From: Euryarchaeota archaeon UBA602
GTDB lineage: Archaea > Thermoplasmatota > Poseidoniia > Poseidoniales > Thalassarchaeaceae
Assembly: GCA_002498455.1 (NCBI GenBank)
Contig: DAHO01000069.1
Span: forward strand, 8,408 to 17,942
Length of the DNA stretch: 9,535 nt
Reading direction: 5' to 3'
Shown here piece by piece: positions 6,948 through 9,535 of this stretch. Under the pieces are notes generated by a model. It worked only from the letters and a program-made list of their open reading frames with translations. It was not told where the DNA came from and ran no database searches. Both the position numbers and the translations under genes were made by a program. Positions within the stretch are counted from its first letter, which is position 1. Every line of letters begins with the position of its first letter.

Positions 6948-9290
6948 TCATGAATCAGAGGATTTTGTTTTCTTCTTGCCACGAGTGCGCTTTCGGAGAA
7001 TTGTGATCAGTTTACTGGCTGTACCCCCTGCGCCACCTTGCAATTGTGCATATCCTTCGGCCTCGACCAATTGACAGGCTTCGGCCTCACTCAATCCGGC
7101 CTTCTCCGCCATACTTTTGATCCAATTCAGTTGCTTTTCTGAAGCCTCTCGGGGAGTGGAACTCGCGATAGAACGTAGAGCCTCTATCAGTTTACTCGCG
7201 GTACCATTTCTACCACCGGTTAGGTCGGCAAAACTACCTGCATCGACTTTGGCACAAGCCTCGGCTTCAGTCAGGTTTGCCCCCTCGGTGAGAGATGAAA
7301 TCCAATTGAGTTGCTTCTCACTAGCAGGCTGGCTATCGGCGGGATGAGCCAGATTGATTTGTTCAATCAATTCGCGCATCTCAGTCCCAGTCATCTCTTG
7401 AGCGGATTTCCCCCCAGTGAAACGATTGACTTCTTCCTCAGGAAGGTGACTGATTAAGCGTGTAAAATAGTCCAACTGCTTGGGCGTGGGTTTCAGTTTC
7501 TTTTGTTCAAGTGCTGCAAGATGGAGCCCCTGAAAGTGTTCGGCAAAAGTGTGCCAAACTTGGGGCGCAGCCGAGTTACCAATCTCAATCTCATCAAGGT
7601 TGGATTCCATTTCTGCAGTGAAATTCGTTCCAAATAGATGCCCTTCAATTCCATGATCTCTTCGATCGTAAAAAGGTGCAACTTCAAGCCACAATGTCCG
7701 ACCACTGTCTGCGGGCACGAGTGAACCATTTTCTTCAACCACATACTTGCGTTTCAACAGCTTGGTGATGGTGGCGGCATAGGTAGATGGGCGACCAATA
7801 CCTTCACTCTTCATTTTTTGAACAATGGAGTGTTGCTTGTAGCGGGCGGGTGGTTTGGTTTCGTCTTCAACCAACTCCGGATTGTTAGAGTCAGAATCCG
7901 TGGAATCCAGCTCCAAGGATTCTCCGACACTTGCATTAAACGATGGCGGGGCAATCGCGGGTTCCTTACGAATGCCCTCGAAAGCCGCTTCCCAACCCCT
8001 GTGTACTCGCCATGAAGCTGTGGAATTGAATGACTTCTCAAAGCCTGTTGCACTGGCAGACATCGACAACCTCTCATACCGACTGGGGCTCATCTGACTA
8101 CCGGCAAATCGCGCCCAAATGAGTCGATAGAGTCGAGCTTGTTCAGCGGACAGGCCCTCGATATTCTGTGCGGTGGGATGCGTTGGACGAATCGCTTCGT
8201 GAGCATCCTGAACATTTGCAGAATCACCCTTGACATCCGGCCCTACAACACCTTTTCCGAGATGATCTTCACCATAGGTTTGGCTGATGAATGATTTGAC
8301 TTCATCGCGGGCATCTGCATTGGTTCGAGTAGAATCCGTCCGGATGTAAGTGATGTGACCCGCATTGTATAACTCGCCAGCGACCTTCATCGTACGCCCG
8401 GGTTTCCAACTCATTTCAGAACCTGCTTTCATCAACAATGTGTCTGTGGTAAATGGTGGGTCGGGATTACTCTTGTACTGACTAGGTTCTACACTTGTCA
8501 AAGTCAATCCGCCTTTGACCGCTTCAACCGCAGCCGCTGCTAACTTGCCATCATTTGTACGATTGGCGTGGAATTTTCCTTTGTCATCGAACCATGCACC
8601 CGCATCAGATTTTTCGTGAAAACGTGCGTTCCATCGTAGAGAGCCGGCATCTGCGTGCACGGAGAAATAAGGCTGGGGTACGAATGATTCACGCTCAATT
8701 TCCTTGTCGACGATGAATCCTAAAGTTGGGGTTTGAACACGTCCCATGGCTGGAAGTGACCAAGAACGGCTGAATTTCGATGCTCTAAATCCAACCAGAC
8801 GATCCATGAATCGACGAACCATAGCGGCAGACACGAGATTGTGATTGACATCGCCTTTTGCATCAATCGCGGCTTGAACCGCTGTCTTGGTAATCTCATT
8901 GAAAGTCACACGCCAAATCTGCTCAAAACCGGCTTCCTCAAAAATTAGTTTGAGTTGCCATGCAATGAATTCACCCTCACGGTCAGGGTCTGTAGCGATG
9001 TAGATGTTCTCGACATTTTTTTCCTGGGCTTTGCTCAATAGATTGCCAATCGTGCGTTCAGAATTTTCAGTCCATTCCCATTTAGGGTTCGGTAATTTGT
9101 CGGCGGTAGAGGCCCACATTGCTTTCTTTCCATCCTTGGTTTTCCGGCTGGTAGGAAGGTCGCGAACGTGTCCGTTAGAAGCGGCCACAATCCATCCTTT
9201 GCCAAGGTACTTCTGAATCGTTTTTGACTTGGCCCCAGATTCGACAATTAGTAAGTCCACGATTTCCACATCCGGACCGCGGCCGAACAT
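6948..9290 (-). CDS. topA: Type IA DNA topoisomerase (TopA-like) with a triplicated C-terminal motif
   Basis: A 780-residue enzyme that relaxes negatively supercoiled DNA by cutting one strand through a 5'-phosphotyrosine. The TOPRIM domain begins with LLIVESGAKSKTI (13-25), supplying catalytic Glu17, and its acidic triad is in DPDREGE (101-107). GRVQTPTLG (183-191) is the conserved strand-passage segment. The active-site tyrosine is Tyr315 in GHITYIRTDSTR, a bacterial-style motif, followed by DAHEAIRPT (362-370) and EGIGRPSTYA (496-505). The core ends near residue 600. Where many relatives carry Cys4 zinc ribbons there are no cysteine pairs here; instead three related segments (602-647, 657-706, 717-766) and a basic tail RKRTRGKKK. 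The ATG at 9288-9290 is supported by GGAGGG (9294-9299) 3 bases upstream; a GTG at codon 8 is a weaker alternative. There is no reverse gyrase helicase, in line with a mesophile. Confidence 0.95.
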   Translation of the reverse strand: MFGRGPDVEIVDLLIVESGAKSKTIQKYLGKGWIVAASNGHVRDLPTSRKTKDGKKAMWASTADKLPNPKWEWTENSERTIGNLLSKAQEKNVENIYIATDPDREGEFIAWQLKLIFEEAGFEQIWRVTFNEITKTAVQAAIDAKGDVNHNLVSAAMVRRFMDRLVGFRASKFSRSWSLPAMGRVQTPTLGFIVDKEIERESFVPQPYFSVHADAGSLRWNARFHEKSDAGAWFDDKGKFHANRTNDGKLAAAAVEAVKGGLTLTSVEPSQYKSNPDPPFTTDTLLMKAGSEMSWKPGRTMKVAGELYNAGHITYIRTDSTRTNADARDEVKSFISQTYGEDHLGKGVVGPDVKGDSANVQDAHEAIRPTHPTAQNIEGLSAEQARLYRLIWARFAGSQMSPSRYERLSMSASATGFEKSFNSTASWRVHRGWEAAFEGIRKEPAIAPPSFNASVGESLELDSTDSDSNNPELVEDETKPPARYKQHSIVQKMKSEGIGRPSTYAATITKLLKRKYVVEENGSLVPADSGRTLWLEVAPFYDRRDHGIEGHLFGTNFTAEMESNLDEIEIGNSAAPQVWHTFAEHFQGLHLAALEQKKLKPTPKQLDYFTRLISHLPEEEVNRFTGGKSAQEMTGTEMRELIEQINLAHPADSQPASEKQLNWISSLTEGANLTEAEACAKVDAGSFADLTGGRNGTASKLIEALRSIASSTPREASEKQLNWIKSMAEKAGLSEAEACQLVEAEGYAQLQGGAGGTASKLITILRKRTRGKKKTKSSDS
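6993..7487 (-). repeat. Three C-terminal SEKQLNW-type repeats in the topoisomerase
   Basis: Three head-to-tail segments. Copies two and three are clearly homologous: both begin ASEKQLNWI (656-664 and 716-724), pass through EAEAC and GTASKLI, and are exactly 60 residues apart (180 bases). Copy one starts at TPKQLDY (602-608) and is more diverged, with EEVNRF and a final MRELIEQI. The predicted fold is helical, and the segments take the place of the usual zinc-ribbon DNA-binding region. A DNA-contact role is inference. Confidence 0.75.
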
Positions 9291-9293
9291 GGA

Positions 9294-9299
9294 CCCTCC
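9294..9299 (-). promoter_or_regulatory. Ribosome binding site of the topoisomerase
   Basis: On the minus strand GGAGGG lies 3 bases before the ATG at 9288-9290. The spacing is short but similar to the 4-base spacing before the membrane protein gene. It supports this start. No clear TATA box is visible in the 52 bases between the upstream gene and this one. Confidence 0.65.
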
Positions 9300-9338
9300 A
9301 TAAACGCTACTGAAATTTGCAGCGGCATGAAAATCAAT

Positions 9339-9357
9339 GGGGTTACTTCGTAACCCC
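9339..9357 (-). terminator. Perfect 8-bp hairpin overlapping the stop codon of the right-edge gene
   Basis: GGGGTTAC (9339-9346) and GTAACCCC (9350-9357) pair perfectly around a 3-base loop. On the minus strand the stem contains the TAA stop of the right-edge gene and is followed by ATTGATTTTC, which has a short T run. This suits a transcription terminator or an mRNA 3'-end stabiliser between that gene and the topoisomerase. The T run is modest, so termination is likely but not certain. Confidence 0.55.
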
Positions 9358-9535
9358 TGCGTTCACGCGCATGCGCGCGCGCGAAGCCAACTCATCCCAA
9401 TCACCTTCCGAACCGGGCCCACCACAACCGGTGCAACCGGGGTAACCTGCCGCCATCAAATCACGTATTTGTGCAACCCAAAATCCCCAGATTTGGTCGA
9501 TATTTTCTGGGGTCGCCGGAATCCAGCAAATCTCC
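9343..9535 (-). CDS. C-terminal end of an unidentified protein (partial, cut by window edge)
   Basis: On the minus strand one frame is open from the window edge (first full codon at 9532-9534) to a TAA at 9343-9345, giving 63 residues. The other forward frame checked closes quickly. The piece starts EICWIPATPENIDQIWGF, includes CTGCGG with a CxxC pair (residues 34 and 37 of the fragment) and Gly/Pro-rich flanks, and ends RMRVNAGVTK. The composition and the clean end before a hairpin support a real gene. I do not recognise the family. The CxxC could bind a metal or be redox active, but one pair in a fragment is not enough to say. The start and most of the protein lie beyond the window. Confidence 0.6.
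   Translation of the reverse strand, partial: EICWIPATPENIDQIWGFWVAQIRDLMAAGYPGCTGCGGPGSEGDWDELASRARMRVNAGVTK
9365..9383. repeat. Alternating purine-pyrimidine GC run
   Basis: Nineteen bases alternate purine and pyrimidine without a break (mostly CG steps), including the 12-bp palindrome CGCGCATGCGCG (9366-9377). Such runs can adopt Z-DNA under negative supercoiling. It falls inside the right-edge coding fragment, where it encodes Arg/Ala/Met codons, so chance codon use is a sufficient explanation. Confidence 0.35.

Noticed and set aside
6902..6982. A 27-residue N-terminal extension of the flavoprotein, starting at a GTG at 6980-6982.
   Set aside because: It overlaps the end of the topoisomerase gene and puts the FAD-binding GxGxxG motif unusually far from the N-terminus.

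Overview
The window looks like a piece of a mesophilic, probably marine euryarchaeon. My best guess is Marine Group II / Candidatus Poseidoniales or a relative, at moderate confidence. The reasons are a geranylgeranyl-reductase-family flavoprotein (typical of archaeal isoprenoid lipid synthesis), a type IA topoisomerase with bacterial-style motifs, a large secreted lipoprotein rich in Asp and Cys calcium-binding repeats, very short spacers, and Shine-Dalgarno sites matching the usual archaeal 16S tail. No rRNA, tRNA, CRISPR array or mobile element is visible.

All recognised genes are on the minus strand, so transcription runs from high to low coordinates. At the right edge is the C-terminal end of an unidentified protein (stop at 9343-9345), whose stop codon sits inside a perfect 8-bp hairpin. 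After a 52-bp spacer come a type IA DNA topoisomerase (6948-9290), a geranylgeranyl-reductase-family FAD protein (5693-6901), an unrecognised two-helix membrane protein (4577-5683), a giant lipoprotein (1423-4551), and an acyltransferase-3 family membrane protein (62-1369). The spacers between these five genes are 46, 9, 25 and 53 bases, which fits one operon or two overlapping transcription units. The two longest upstream starts (4686 and 6982, both GTG) are probably wrong. Internal ATGs at 4551 and 6901 place the signal peptide and the FAD-binding fold at the N-terminus and remove overlaps with the neighbours.

The most interesting gene is the lipoprotein. After a lipobox and two Ig-like or beta-sandwich segments it has a run of thrombospondin-type-3-like repeats, then a domain I cannot name, then a C-terminal module that closely resembles peptide-N-glycosidase F (PNGase F). 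The equivalents of catalytic Asp60 and Glu206 and two of the disulfide pairs are recognisable; the equivalent of Glu118 is not. This suggests a cell-surface enzyme acting on N-glycans or glycoproteins, or a relative with shifted chemistry. The membrane acyltransferase downstream and the membrane protein upstream make a surface or envelope theme for the left half of the window. The right half is DNA topology and membrane-lipid synthesis. A second point of interest is the topoisomerase C-terminus, where three copies of a roughly 50-residue helical motif occupy the place of the usual zinc ribbons.
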